From contig CP099418.1 of NCBI GenBank assembly GCA_024114885.1, positions 4,464,001 through 4,528,000 on the forward strand: 64,000 nucleotides of DNA, in the 5' to 3' direction. A program made the translations under genes and the position numbers. Positions 1-11,224 of this stretch are shown one piece after another; position 1 is the first letter of the stretch; each line of letters begins with the position of its first letter. This DNA is from Septoria linicola (taxonomy: Eukaryota > Ascomycota > Dothideomycetes > Mycosphaerellales > Mycosphaerellaceae). The notes beneath the pieces were generated by a model, which was not told where the DNA came from, did no database searches, and worked only from the letters and a program-made list of their open reading frames with translations.

Positions 1-301
1 GAAGCAAGACCACCAACTTCGAACGGACCAGACGGCGAGGGCAAGAAGAGGGGGACAAGGAAGGCTGAAGATGTCGCAAGACTGGTTTACAACTTCGTTA
101 CCCATGCCGGTGACATGATTGAGGATTTGAACGGCGAGCACGATGAAGCAAAGCTATTGCGGGTCAGGACGAAGAAGAACGAGGTCGTGATAGTGCCAGG
201 TATGTCGCACATGGTAGGAGCAACGAGAGACCTCTGTTGACCATGGAACAGACGCGAAGTTCTTGCTTGTTGTTATACACGACACTCCGCCTGCACCCTG
301 A
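1..301 (+). CDS. Dynein light chain, roadblock/LC7 type (3' part)
   Basis: The gene enters from the left edge, so its start is missing. Frame 1 is open over 1-199, a 52-bp intron follows (200-251, GTATGT..ACAG), and the last exon 252-301 ends in TGA, leaving 82 readable residues. The C-terminal half has the LC7/roadblock pattern: a hydrophobic helix, then DLN..D, then LRVRTKKNE, and after the splice the strand FLLVVIHDT. Without the intron the frame stops at 240 and the conserved last strand is lost, which supports the splice. Roadblock light chains bind dynein intermediate chain in the cytoplasmic dynein motor. A Lys/Arg-rich stretch sits before the helix. Family assignment is fairly secure; the N-terminus cannot be judged. 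Confidence 0.8.
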
Positions 302-637
302 TAGCCCGACAGCTGTCATGCATGCAGACATACAATCCCAAACTACGACACCGCATCGCCTGCTGCTCGTCTAGAAATGTGCCGATATGGGAGAGATTAG
401 TGGCAACTACAGGTCTAGCAATCGACGATAGACTAGATCAACGGCCCCGGAGACTCCAGCGTAGCCTACAACAGATGATCAGTAGACATGGTCGAGATGA
501 GAGCCTTGACAGAAACGATGAGCACAGAGATGTACCCACGAGACTAAAGACACTGCTCAAGACAGGCGAAGAGTCAAGACACCAAGAGGCAAGAAGAAGT
601 GCGAATACTGCCAAGATCACTATCATGGCTGAGCCGC
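302..637. other. Intergenic, convergent 3' flanks
   Basis: This lies between the dynein light chain and the SnoaL-like gene, which converge. Open frames here overlap each other and look like nothing known. I see no gene or repeat. Confidence 0.5.
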
Positions 638-1093
638 CTACAGATGCTCCTCTCCAATCTCTACGCTGTTGACATCGACTCCGTCCCTGAACCACCTCTG
701 CGCTTCGTCAATCTCGATGTCGTTGCCGCTCATCTGCCGCTTTCTCATCTTGCCATCCTCATCAAAAGTCCAATCCTCCAGCCCATAACAACGCTTCCAC
801 TTCATGCCGTCATGAGCGTCACGGTACTCGTAGAAGAACTGGACCGCAATGCGATTGTCCGTAAAGGCAAAGAGCTCTTTGCGAAGAGTGTAAGACTTTT
901 CCTTCTGCCACTTGGCTTCGAGGAAAGCGACGATGTCTTGAGTGCCACGGAGGAAAGTGCCGCGGTTGCGCCAAATCGAATCAGAGGTGTAAGCTTGGGC
1001 TATCTTCTCTGGATCTTGGGTGTTCCAGAGATCTTGTGCTTTCTTGACTTTCTGATGGGCTGTCTCTGCAGTGTAGGGAGGTGCCAGAGACAT
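638..1093 (-). CDS. SnoaL-like / DUF1348 family protein
   Basis: An intronless frame of 151 aa starts at ATG 1093. The sequence fits the NTF2-like DUF1348 family, whose members are about 150 residues: an N-terminal helix with AHQKVKKAQDLWN, then WRNRGTF, a central EKSYTLRKELFAF strand, FFYEY, and a C-terminal RQMSGNDI.I.E.QRWF motif. NTF2-like proteins form a cone-shaped fold that binds small ligands. No substrate is established for this branch, so I infer only a small cytosolic protein of unknown role. No signal peptide or membrane segment is visible. The length matches the family, so the gene looks intact. Confidence 0.8.
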   Translation of the reverse strand: MSLAPPYTAETAHQKVKKAQDLWNTQDPEKIAQAYTSDSIWRNRGTFLRGTQDIVAFLEAKWQKEKSYTLRKELFAFTDNRIAVQFFYEYRDAHDGMKWKRCYGLEDWTFDEDGKMRKRQMSGNDIEIDEAQRWFRDGVDVNSVEIGEEHL

Positions 1094-1234
1094 GGTGGTC
1101 TCCAGTTATGGTAGGGAACTGCTTAACGTTGAGCTATTGGTTATTGAAGCGATTGATCAGCTGGCAGGAATGTGTGAAAGTATGTAAAGGGAACAGACGA
1201 AAGCGACTCCTTGATCCTATGAGGCATCTTACTG

Positions 1235-2281
1235 ATGAAGGTCCCTGTCGCGTACACGCAAAAATCTGACCCCGTTGACTCGGAACTACGTAGCGCCGCT
1301 TACGTAATAGCCTCCGCGTCTTAGCAAGTAATAACACCTTTACGGTACTAATAATAGCATAATACCTACGATAATAGCTTCTTTAATCTATTATATTATA
1401 GTATATAGTACGCGCTTTATAACGTAAATAGCTTATATTTATCTTATAGTATAAGAGCTAGGTAAGGTTAAATATTAGACCTACCTTAGGCTCGTAGGCT
1501 TAGCGTATAGTATTATAGTATACGTATATATCTAAAAAGAAGTAAGAATTAGTCTTACGATATTCTAATACTCTTATTAGAAGAGCGCTCTATATATTAC
1601 TATATATCTCTTTTATATATATATCTATTTAAAGACTATTTTAGAGACGTACTCTATAGGCGAGAGCTTTTAAAGAAAGTAAAGATAAGAATCTCTATTA
1701 ATTCTATTATTATTATATTATAGAGTAAGGCTATTATATTATAACTAAGATAAGTACGTAATTAGATAAGTAGATACCTATTATAAGATCGTTATTATTA
1801 TTAGATATAGGTTATATAACTATATCTTCTACTTAAGTTTATTTCTTTCTTTAAATACTACTACTACTACTATTACTAAGTGCCTATAATAGCTCTTTAG
1901 TTAATTATATATTATATATAATAGTAGAGTCGCGCCTCTTATATATAATAGCTCGTAATAGTAGCTTACTACTAATGTTTCTAGATCGTCTTAAAGTAGT
2001 ATACGTATTACTAAAGAAGTATTATAGGCGCTAAGATAGAAGTAGGTTACGTACTAGTAGATTTCTACGAAACGCTCTTAACTAATTATTTTTAGACCCT
2101 GTTTTTAGTAGTAGGTTACGTACTAGTAGATTTCTAAGAAACGCTCTTAACTAATTATTTTTAGACTTTATTTTTAGGAGTAGGTTACGTACTAGTAGAT
2201 TTCTAAGGAAAGCTACTAACTAATTATTTTTAGACCCTATTTTTTTCGAAGAGTAAGATAGACCTCGTAAACTCGGTTAAT
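1235..2281. mobile_element. RIP-mutated repeat element, copy 1
   Basis: This 1047-bp unit is nearly identical to 32877-33924. Both share the start ATGAAGGTCCCTG and the end CTCGGTYAAT. By eye, 1381-2040 contains no CA dinucleotide and only two TG dinucleotides, while TA is extremely common; that is the footprint of RIP, which turns CpA into TpA on both strands. No transposase or other protein survives. The end reversed (ATTGACCGAG) resembles ATTGACTCGG near the start of copy 2, so short degenerate inverted termini are possible. No target-site duplication is recognisable. A non-autonomous DNA element is my inference. Confidence 0.75.
2041..2247. repeat. Three 69-bp tandem units, RIP-mutated version
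   Basis: Units begin at 2041, 2110 and 2179, exactly 69 bp apart. They correspond to the three units at 33683-33889, but here many CpA and TpG sites are changed to TpA: gtgctagcag in copy 2 is gtactagtag here. Confidence 0.8.
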
Positions 2282-2620
2282 AACGATCGTAGGTCTTAAG
2301 ATTACGCTTGCCTTAGACGAATATATAAAGTAATTTAACGGTATAGTAATTACTATAAAGCTTAGTACTATCGGATACGGAGTCTATAGTAATACGTCGA
2401 GAGATCTTTATATTATAAAGGTAACGATTTACGTTATAGAGGGCGGTAGTATAGAAGGACGATTTGTTTATAAATAGATAGGAGTGAAGAGTCTGCACAT
2501 GCCAAGGGTATTAGGTCACGTTACCGTTCTTTTTTCGGCGCACTCTCAGCCAATCATTTTTGGACCCTGTTTTTTTCGTAGAGTAAGATAGACCTCGTGA
2601 ACTCGGTCAATAAGTAGCTA
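2282..2620. repeat. Second AT-rich block ending in the same element tail
   Basis: 2282-2500 is another CA-poor, TA-rich stretch unrelated to the core of copy 1. It runs into 2504-2612, which repeats the tail of the element (caatcatttttggaccctg, then agtaagatagacctcg and ctcggtcaat) in nearly unmutated form. It may be the right end of another family member, placed directly beside copy 1 or nested with it. No gene is visible. Confidence 0.6.
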
Positions 2621-3169
2621 AGCTTGGCTCTAGTTAGCATGTGCTATTGTGCCATTGACGAAATGTACCACCCCACTCACGCTGGACATCTTGCAGCCCT
2701 ACAAGCATCACATCCTTCAGCCAGAGCTTTTTGCATATTTTCTTACTGCGCTGATATGATTCTGTCCTTGCCGATCCCCCGTCTAATTGATCTGGGCAAG
2801 AAGCCTCGCGCTGCTCATCGTATGCTTTGTTCTTGACGAGGCTACGTGGTATGTCGCAAGTCAATAGTATACGTCGTCGAACAACTCGAATCCCGCGCTC
2901 GATGGTATCTGAGCGTGAAGCTGGAGGACGGAGTGTTGGCCTCTCCATCAGATAGCATTTAGCGTGCAACAGTACGCGTATTTCTACTGCACTGGCGCCT
3001 GGAGCACGAGCGAGTGTACACGAGATACCACGAGCTTGCAACAGCTCCAGCCCTCCGCGACGGTGCTGAGCTCGGGTGCATTCCTGTAGGATCCTCTGCC
3101 TCATGGTAACTTAGGATATCCTCGTCACCATTCTCCTACTACACATAGCTCGTGTCTCTCACTCCGACC
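2621..3169. other. Intergenic, upstream of regulator 1
   Basis: Base composition returns to normal here. A 156-codon minus-strand frame (2634-3104) shows no recognisable family and lies where the promoter of the Zn2Cys6 gene is expected, so I do not call it a gene. Confidence 0.5.
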
Positions 3170-6100
3170 ATGTCACACCACACAAACCCAAACCCTGGCG
3201 AAACAATCTCACCCACTTCGCAAGCCAGCCAACAGACCCTCAATAAGCTCGCAAATGGAGAACATCTCAAGCAGAAGCGTGCGCGATCACAGTTATCATG
3301 TATACCGTGTCGACAAGGGAAGCTGAAGTGTAATCGGTCTCACGATCCAGCTTGCGATCAGTGTATCAAGCGCAGTCGGGAGGGCCAGTGCAGTTATGTT
3401 CCACCGCCGAAGAAGCAGAAGTCAGCTGGGAATGTGAAAGGTCGCATTCGCCAGCTCGAGAATCTGGTCGTTGACTTGATGAACCAGCAGAGCAAAGATG
3501 GAGGCACGAATCAGACTGACAGCGCAGGGACGGCGCAGGCAGCGAACCTGAGAACAGAGCCAAGTGGTCCACTCGAGCAGCCCACACCACCGAGCGACAA
3601 CGATGCTTCGCCGCAGGACCATTCACTCGCCAATGGAGGCAGAGACGATATTGACAGTGCTACGAAGCCATTCGGTAGACTACAGATCAGCAAGGGCGAG
3701 ATCAGCTATGTCGGGGAAACACACTGGCAGGCCATCCTCAATGGCATATCAGATCTTAAGCGCGAGCTGGGCGATGAGCAGGAAGATGAGACATGGGAAC
3801 AGCCACAGTCAGAGCAAGAGCATTTGAATTTGGCATGGGGCAACGCTTTCAACAACGTCCCTTTGGACGACCTTCACACCGAAGATGGTTGCGCGTCTCA
3901 CGCATCTACTGGGTTGGGTCTCATGTTGGGGACAGGCGGCAGGGTCACCAGAGAGCAGCTGATTCAAGCTGTGCCTGAGAAGAAGGTGGCAGATCGCCTG
4001 CGTAAGTCTCCTTCCGTCTTGATATGACCGACGATATACTGACCAACGCTTCTCTCCTCGTAGTCAGCCTTTGGTTTAACTCGCCTGACCCGTTCAAGCC
4101 AATTATACATGCACCAACATTTCAGTCGCAGTATCGAGATTTCTGGCGCGACCCAAAAGACACGCCCACAATGTGGCTGGGACTATTCTTCGCAATTGCA
4201 TCTTTAGCCGCATCTTTCGGTCTGCGTGACGTGGACCCGAAGAGTGACTTTGCTAAGAAGACGCTCCGAGATGTGAACAGATATCACACGCTCGCGGGGT
4301 CTGCCGCGGTCCTTGCGGATTTTACAAAGCCGAAAGCCCATACGATGGAGTGCCTCATGCTGTATGGCGCTGGCTTGCGCTCAAACGACGCGTTTGTCAA
4401 CGTCTGGCTGATTCTGGGGCTAATTGTGAGGCTGGGTCTGCGAATGGGATATCATCGCGACCCAAGCAATCATCCGGGCATCAGCGTCTTCGATGGTGAA
4501 ATGCGGAGAAGAGTGTGGGCGACCATCAGCATGATTGACGTCCTGATCTCTTTCCAGCTTGGCCTTCCGGGGATGGTAAGGAACCACATTCTGGCCGTGA
4601 TTTTCGTCACTAACACTCCGACAGGTGAAAACCATTCAATCCGATACACGTCCTCCAAGCAACTTACTGGATAGAGATTTCAACATTGGAACGACAGTCC
4701 TACCGCCCAGCCGCGGTATCGATGAGCTAACCCCTTCTTCATACACACGCGCGAAGCTGAAAATAGTAAACGTCTTCGCTGACGTGAACGAACTAATTCA
4801 TGCCACGATACCGCCTTCACACGAGCAGATGATGGATCTAGATCGGCGGCTTGAAGATGCTCAAGCGAGTATTCCGCCTCTTCTCCAGATGCCTGACATC
4901 AGCGAGCTCGTCACAGATCCAGCCGAGCAGCTCATGTGCAGATGCAATCTCGACCTGCTCTATCTGAAGACGAAGATGGTTCTCCATCGACGGTATATGG
5001 AGCAACCTTTCGCGCAGCTCTCCACCCGTGAGCAGCAGCTCGGTATTGGTTTCAGTCGCAAGGCGTGTGTCGATGCTGCATTGAGAGTACTACGCCATCA
5101 TCACACCATCTACTCTGCATCTCAACCAGGTGGGCAGCTTGAAAGCGTGAAGTGGTACATGGGCTCAATCTCAACTCACGACTTCCTTCTGGCGGCCATG
5201 ATCGTATGTCTCGAGCTGTCTCAGCAAATCAGTGACGACCCATCGCTCAATCCCAGCGGAAGGATGTGCCCTCTTCGATCAGGAATGATGGACGCACTGG
5301 AGAAAAGCCAGAAGATATGGTCTGCCACTGCCACAAAACGTAAGCCTACGCCGAATTCGTTCAACGGCTCGAGCGAGCATATCGGAGGTGAACACATGTA
5401 CAATGAGACCGAGAAAGCAAGTCGAGCCATGTCGGTGATGCTGGATAAAGTGCGTGCAAAGTTCCCGCAGCAGGCTCAAGCGCTAAGGAAAATCAACATG
5501 AATCGCCCAGCAGAACGGCCAGGCATGGGTGTGCCCAACGATGATCTGGGAATTGACTTCTCGCAACCTCAGAAGGTGGCGGCTCGGACAGCCGGATCAA
5601 TACCCTTCGGCGGCATCGTCTCATACCACAATTGGGACAACGCGGAGCCTGAAAGCCTCCAATATGGTCTACCAGGCATGGACGATGGTTTGACACCTTG
5701 GCTCGCCCGCACGTCCACTGCTGTGTCAACATCATCACCAAACGTGGCCCTGAGCAATGGCTCCACTTCCAACACCTTCTCCCCATCAAACTCAAACGAC
5801 ACCTCACCAGACGCCCAATACAACACACTCCCCGACTTTAGCATGATAGGAGACATGCTCGACATGCCCGGCGCCATCGATTGGGAAATGTTCGACGCTG
5901 GCGTGAACAAGAACCCGACCTCCGACGTTCCCTCACAGAACTTCGTGCCTGGAAACGTCCTCATGAACGGCGGAACAGGACCTGGAGCATTTGACGGCAG
6001 TGCTGGACTAGCCAGTGGTGGCGAGACTAGGAGCTTCCCAGGTAGTTATTTAATGTTCTCGGATTTAGACATGCAAGGGGTAGATTTTGAGATGCCTACT

Positions 6101-6193
6101 GGACTTGAAGCGGATCTCACTAGGCCATCGCCGGCTACTTGGGAAGGGTTTGGTGCACCACTTGATGCCACGAGCTTTGGGAATGGTGCTTGA
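3170..6193 (+). CDS. Zn2Cys6 transcription factor with Fungal_trans domain (regulator 1)
   Basis: Three exons, 3170-4001, 4064-4575 and 4625-6193, give 970 aa. The first ATG is 3170 (MSHHTNP); an upstream in-frame GTG at 3152 is not used as a start in fungi. The binuclear zinc cluster has Cys at 44, 47, 54, 62, 65 and 74 (CIPCRQGKLKC..), followed by a basic linker and a predicted coiled coil (RIRQLENLVVDLM). The middle is the fungal regulator homology region, with WFNSPDPFKPIIHAPTF after the first splice and GLRMGYHRDP later. The C-terminal 250 residues are Ser/Asn/Pro-rich, as in activation regions. Both introns keep frame and join conserved blocks. It should be nuclear and bind CGG half-sites. 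The target pathway is unknown. Confidence 0.9.
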
Positions 6194-6417
6194 CGATATG
6201 TGATGAGCAATGTATGATGATCTGAGAGGACAAGGAAGCGTATATACTTGTATGGAATCAACTCCTCTATGACAGCGATGCGTGTGCTCTCTTTCACTAT
6301 TATAAGTGGCTTCAACATAGTACCTCAGGGTCCTGCGCATACGCTGCCTGCTGTTGTGCTCACATGTCCCAAGCGCCACACTCTCAGTGCATTTCCTTAA
6401 TCTCTAGTTGGCCCCGA

Positions 6418-6948
6418 CTACGAGAACCACCACATCCCCAGCGCGAAAAGTCCCGCAATTCCCACAGCCAAGAACGCTCCAGCTATGCAGCCTATGATAG
6501 TCATGAACCTCGACCACTCGACATACTCGTCGTCATCGAGAAGGGAGATCTCCTCGAAGTCGCCGTGCCTGAGGATAGCTTTCTCGGCGCGGTTTAGCAA
6601 TTCCAGAGAAGTTTTCTCACGTTGGGGCTTCTTGCATCGTGGTGTGCGCGGCGACTTGTGGAGGGATGGGATTGTGTAATCTGGAATGCCAGCGTACATG
6701 GGGGTCATCCAGGCGACTGGTGGCAGGGGAGCTGGACGGACGGGGTAGCGTCGGAGGCGTCTGCCTCGTGGCTTGTGGTCGACCTTGCTGGGTGGCTTAG
6801 TGTTGTCTGCCTTGGGTTCCTCTTGTGGTGTCTCTGGCTCTGACTTTGGCTCTGTTGGCATGTCGATGATCTGCCAGTCATCGTCGGCTTGTTCTTGGGA
6901 CATCTTAGAGTTCTGGAGGGAGGCTTGAGGCTTGTTGGAAGCATCCAT
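6418..6948 (-). CDS. Hypothetical tail-anchored membrane protein
   Basis: An intronless frame gives 176 aa from ATG 6948. The frame stays open for 50 codons upstream, but that part looks untranslated. The N-terminal half is polar and rich in Pro/Glu/Lys, with an acidic DDDWQIIDMP. The middle is basic (RGRRLRRYPVRP). The last 29 residues form one hydrophobic segment, IIGCIAGAFLAVGIAGLF, ending in MWWFS, so it is probably a single-pass C-tail-anchored protein facing the cytosol. I recognise no family. Its start is divergent from the helix-turn-helix gene 0.8 kb away. Confidence 0.65.
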   Translation of the reverse strand: MDASNKPQASLQNSKMSQEQADDDWQIIDMPTEPKSEPETPQEEPKADNTKPPSKVDHKPRGRRLRRYPVRPAPLPPVAWMTPMYAGIPDYTIPSLHKSPRTPRCKKPQREKTSLELLNRAEKAILRHGDFEEISLLDDDEYVEWSRFMTIIGCIAGAFLAVGIAGLFALGMWWFS

Positions 6949-7762
6949 CTTGGTAGTTTGAGTGCTGGACTTGTGATTGTTCTGTGTTGGTCTATGCTGT
7001 AGCCAAACCTGAGTCGTGGGGATTGTAATGTATATACTGTCGATTCGTCCGAATGATGACTGCTGAGTCAAGCTCTTGAGGCCAAATTTTGGGGACATGC
7101 TGACCAGTTCGTGAACTCAATGGGCGTACCATCGACGGCGGCCTCAGAGGAGCAGTGGCTTCCACGGATTGGCTTTGTCCTCAAAATGTCAATTTTGCGG
7201 CATGGCAGATATTCTTGTGCTAGTCTTCTCTGGTCATCGGCTTTGCATTCTCCAATCTCGTCTGAAACAGCTTTGCCATGCTTCTCATCATGAAGACTAT
7301 GCTCTCTGTCAGCAGTGTCCGATTCATAACAAGTCGCAGGCACGATATAACAGCCAAGCGCCCACATCATTGCCACCAACATTTCGAGCCAGTACACTCC
7401 GTGAGGCAGCTATCTCTGATCAAGACCTACAGATGCCTGCCGGGACAGGTGCTGAAAGAGTAAGTGGTTCGCGTCTGCGAGTCACATCGTACCAGCCTTT
7501 CGGTGGTCGCTTGAAGCTACCGGCCATCACTTGCGAGGCAGTAGCGGTATTACTATGGCCTCTGACCACCGAGGTGCGCTATGCCAGCAATACTTCCCAG
7601 CATATCGTTTGTGAAATTGGTTCAGAAGGACAATGGTGGAGAGCTGTACAAAGTTGTGCCAGCGTGTAAGGTTCGTGGCGCTCATGACTTCATCGACATC
7701 TGGAACGTCCAGGAACTTGTCGCAACTCGTCCAGTACGTCTGATTCACTTCACACAAGCACA
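6949..7762. other. Divergent intergenic region
   Basis: 814 bp lie between two divergently transcribed genes. Overlapping frames on both strands (for example 7169-7669 plus and 7527-7898 minus) have no family features. It probably holds two promoters; I see no specific site. Confidence 0.5.
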
Positions 7763-8401
7763 ATGGGATCCGCATCATCAAAGGCAGCCAAAGCAGCAGG
7801 CTCTGCAGCTCGTCAATATCCATCGCGTTCGCCTCTGGCTTCTGCAGCGACAAATACTCCAGCTCCATCTCCCAATGCCACAACAACGAATGCTGCACCT
7901 CAACCTCCAGCCCCTTCAGCAGCTCAACAGCCAGGACCTACCGTGAGACCAGCTCCCAGTGCGAGTGGGAGTAGGGATGCTGCGATCAATCTTGATGCTT
8001 CCGATCCGGACTTTGCACAGTCCCTTCGCAACTTAGGCCCTGTCCAGCCCAATCCTACACTATCACCTACATCAGCTTTCAACCAGAATCCTGCGGCATA
8101 TCAAGCAGATCCTAGGTTGAACCCCGCTGTGCTTGTTCTATCCGCGCGAGCAGAGCTGGCCAGTCAAGCAGATGCTGAGATCGCGGAGACGGGTAGACGA
8201 GGGCGGGAGAACTTGAGGGAGTTCTTGGATGTCTACACGATACGACAGATTCTCACGTTCAGAGAGCAAGGGAGAAGTAATGATGCGATCGAGAAGCATT
8301 TGAGTCTCAAGAAGGGCGTGGTTTCGCGATTAGGCACTGATGGAGTGTTTGGGCTGATACAAGAGAGTGGGAGAGCAGAGAAGGAGGTCAGGATGGTCTG
8401 A
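7763..8401 (+). CDS. Helix-turn-helix protein with N-myristoylation-type start
   Basis: An intronless gene of 212 aa. The N-terminus MGSASSK fits an N-myristoylation signal (Gly2, Ser6). Residues 10-120 are Ala/Pro/Ser/Thr-rich and look disordered. The C-terminal 80 residues are ordered: a helix with DAEIAETGRRGRENLREFLD, then VYTIRQILTFREQG, SNDAIEKHLSLKKGVVSRLG, which reads like a helix-turn-helix with a recognition helix. This layout occurs in fungal proteins with an HTH domain and no settled function; I recall an HTH_56-type family but cannot confirm it. Localisation to a membrane through the lipid, or to mitochondria, is speculation. Confidence 0.7.
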   Translation: MGSASSKAAKAAGSAARQYPSRSPLASAATNTPAPSPNATTTNAAPQPPAPSAAQQPGPTVRPAPSASGSRDAAINLDASDPDFAQSLRNLGPVQPNPTLSPTSAFNQNPAAYQADPRLNPAVLVLSARAELASQADAEIAETGRRGRENLREFLDVYTIRQILTFREQGRSNDAIEKHLSLKKGVVSRLGTDGVFGLIQESGRAEKEVRMV

Positions 8402-9364
8402 AGCTTGCAGGTTGAGCACATCATGGTCATCGAAAATCCTCTGAGAGAGGTCGTTAGCGATGCCATCGGTCCTCTTGTAGTCTGTGGCTAGTGGCCAGTG
8501 GCCCTCAGTGGATCGACCGAAGACCATTACGGGAACCATTGGATCTTTCGCTCGCGGTGTAGTGACATATATATGTCGTTTTGTGCACAAGAGATCCTTC
8601 AGCGGGCGGCAAGCTACCGTGAGCGCGACCGCTCCGTCATACAGCTCATCGATGCCTCCAGCCAAACGCATTACTTCTCCAGCCCCGTGGTCGGGTGGAC
8701 GTATATATGTTGCAAGCGGCAATAGGTCTCGCAGAAATGCTGCTGTCAAGATTGCCCATTGCCCCGGCCGGTCGCACCTGCCCAATGCATGAGCAAGGCA
8801 CATGAATGCCAAGAAATTTCCGAGTGAGGATCAACGTATCGACATCGTATCGACGTCAAAATCACCTCCCAAAGTAATGGCATATACTGCCACCCGAACA
8901 CGTCAGAGACACACGGACGTCATCGTTGCATGGCCGCAACGTCGCCCGCACACGGCCGCGGCTCTGCCTCATGTTCATTACTGTTATTCTGGCCGATACG
9001 ATGGACTGCACATATACCTTCGAAAGCCCGAATGCCTCGTGGGAGGCTCACGGTCGACGGAATGACTACCAGAGACCTTCTAAAGCCTATGGTGACATAT
9101 ACAAGATGCCAAACCTACAGATGTTTGGTGTCGTCAGAACACGAGGCCTGGAGCCCTTACTACCACCACCTGTACAAGCACGGCATACATCAGTACCTAT
9201 ACGTGCTATCAGCTCGTAGGAGCATGGCCGGGGGTGCAAGACAGCCTCTAGATGGTGTGGAAGGTCAAGGACTCCCAAAAATGCCGGTCAAACTGCCACA
9301 CACGATGGCAATCATCATATATGGACCAGGGCTTCAACACACATCAATTAGAGCCAATCATATT
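8402..9364. other. Intergenic, 3' of the HTH gene
   Basis: There are many overlapping short frames on both strands and none has domain features or a consistent pattern. Short purine/pyrimidine alternations such as tatatatg recur. I see no gene. Confidence 0.45.
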
Positions 9365-9506
9365 GCGCCAGTGGTTTAATGTAACTAGCCCTGACCCGCT
9401 ATCAGACTAGAACAGCACTAACAGAGTGTTTAGGGTAAAATCCACGCTTGCCATCAGGCGAGCACTGAAATTGCGTGGGCTCCGCGTTCGATTCGCGGCT
9501 GGCGCA
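9365..9506 (+). tRNA. tRNA-Gly(GCC) with an anticodon-loop intron and a D-arm insertion
   Basis: Acceptor GCGCCAG (9365-9371) pairs perfectly with CTGGCGC (9499-9505), followed by discriminator A9506. The anticodon arm is CACGC (9443-9447), loop TTGCCAT with anticodon GCC at 9450-9452, and GCGTG (9473-9477). An 18-nt intron (about 9454-9471) sits at the normal 37/38 site. The T arm is CCGCG-TTCGATT-CGCGG (9482-9498) and contains a good B box. A pol III terminator TTTTCTTTTT follows at about 9520. The D arm is abnormal: 54 extra bases (9379-9432) sit between GTTTA and GGGTAAAATC. Without them the tRNA is canonical at about 70 nt. It is either a pseudogene or an unusual precursor. Confidence 0.7.
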
Positions 9507-11224
9507 GAGCATTGACGGCTTTTCTTTTTACTCTTGTAAACCTCCATGGATAGCATGAAAAAGGGCGGCGAAACTTTTTGCAAAAGCACCGGCTCAGAGA
9601 CTAGCACGGGCCAGCAGCCTGGAACACACGCAGAAGTCCCGGGCCAGACTCGGCAGACCACCGACTAGACACGACTTCCCTAGCATGTTTCCATCGCTAT
9701 GCCATCCTTCTTACACATGCTGCATCCTATATTGGCCGCCAAGATGATTTCGCCTCAGTTCAGCAAGTAGACAATGGAACGCAGATCGTTACCAGTCGAC
9801 GTCAGGATGAAGCAGCATGATGTGGCACAACAGAGTTCTTCGCATTGCGAAGTAATGAGGCCACGGCAACGAGGACAATGCTGTTGATGCTATACTTGTG
9901 GCCACTGCGAGCGTCACTCTCACCATCTCAATGCCATGTTCTATCAGGGCACGCAAAGCACATTTGAAGTGAACGCAAGGAGTTCAAACTGTGTTGCGCT
10001 CGCAGCACTCTCTCTTATCAGCCACACGCATGGCGACAATGAACAGTGACCTCTTAATAGTGGATACCAGAACTTGCTACTGTCGATCTGCTCAGATATC
10101 AGGCTATCCAAGAGAGGAAAGGGGAGCCCTTTCTGGACAGCAAAGCAGGTTTCATAGGTCCCTGCTATCATCACTGCCTCTAAGGCTTTTTGATATCACG
10201 CCAGGCTAGTATACGCGGAGCTGCATATAATTGCCGCTGCCCAATTCCCTCGAGAGAGATGTAGTATAGTAGGCCAGATAGTCAGTGTAAGCTGCTACCT
10301 TTTCATTCGACTAGCTTGATATGGGCTACTCAAGGTCCTTTTCTCATATCATTGGCCTTGTCCTAAGAGCAAGATATGATTAGTCAGGGGACATAAAATT
10401 ATGTGGTGAAATACCGTTTTGGTGGCACCGTAGCCAAGAATCTCAGCAAAGATGAGACATGACAATGAGGGGAGATCATCCTGAGTCAAAGGGCGCTCTA
10501 CGGTCACGTCACCGACTATAGCTCTCGACGCTGGATTTCCCAACTTTTCAAAGCTATTTTGATATTCTCGTATCTCCAGTCGAAAAATGCTTGCTGCATA
10601 AGCACGGACATTTTAAAAGAAAAAGCTTAACTAGCCCCAGCCTTACCCAAAATCTTGATTCACGTCTGTCTCCTCATTTGCCCAGCCATATTTCCATCAG
10701 TCCGCCCTGAGCTCTCATTTGCACGCACATGATAAGAGATGAGGGACGGCTTTGTTTGCTTTATGGGCGCCAGCCGCCTGTCGCACAGGACCATGGCGGA
10801 AGCACTGCGACGCCTCTCGTCCTTGTGAAGCTGAAGACCACGCGCTACGCATGGAGTGCAAGGAAGAGCACGCATAAAGTCATGCGCGGGAGTGAAGTAA
10901 AGTGAAGTCTCTCATTGCGCCTTCAGCTATCGTGCTCGTGCAGCGCTTTGGCAGCGGATCGTCCCTTCCAACCTCTCTCAAGCTCCAGCTCGTAATGATG
11001 GGTAGCTTCCGCACGGGAAGGGCGGCGTGGCACCAGAAGGTATTGGCCAAACAAACTGTGCAACGTATCTGACCCAATTTCAGCGTATCACTGGCCTAGT
11101 TTCAAGCACGACTGTTCAGCTGCAAAGCTGCTCTCTTTTGGCGAAGCTCTCACAATACTTCACACTCGATGTTGGCTTCGCCTACATCCTGCATGCACGC
11201 TGACCTCCCTCGTGTTTGGTCACG
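9507..11224. other. Intergenic, 1.7 kb
   Basis: Apart from the pol III terminator just after the tRNA I see no gene. Short frames overlap in all phases. A pyrimidine-rich stretch before 11225 may be the leader of the glycosyltransferase gene. Confidence 0.45.

Noticed and set aside
1235..2281. Clear terminal inverted repeats and target-site duplication for the element
   Set aside because: Only a short imperfect match (ATTGACTCGG against ATTGACCGAG) was found, and the flanks of the two copies share no duplicated site, so the element class stays open.
2634..3104. 156-codon minus-strand frame upstream of regulator 1
   Set aside because: No domain, irregular composition, and it occupies the expected promoter.
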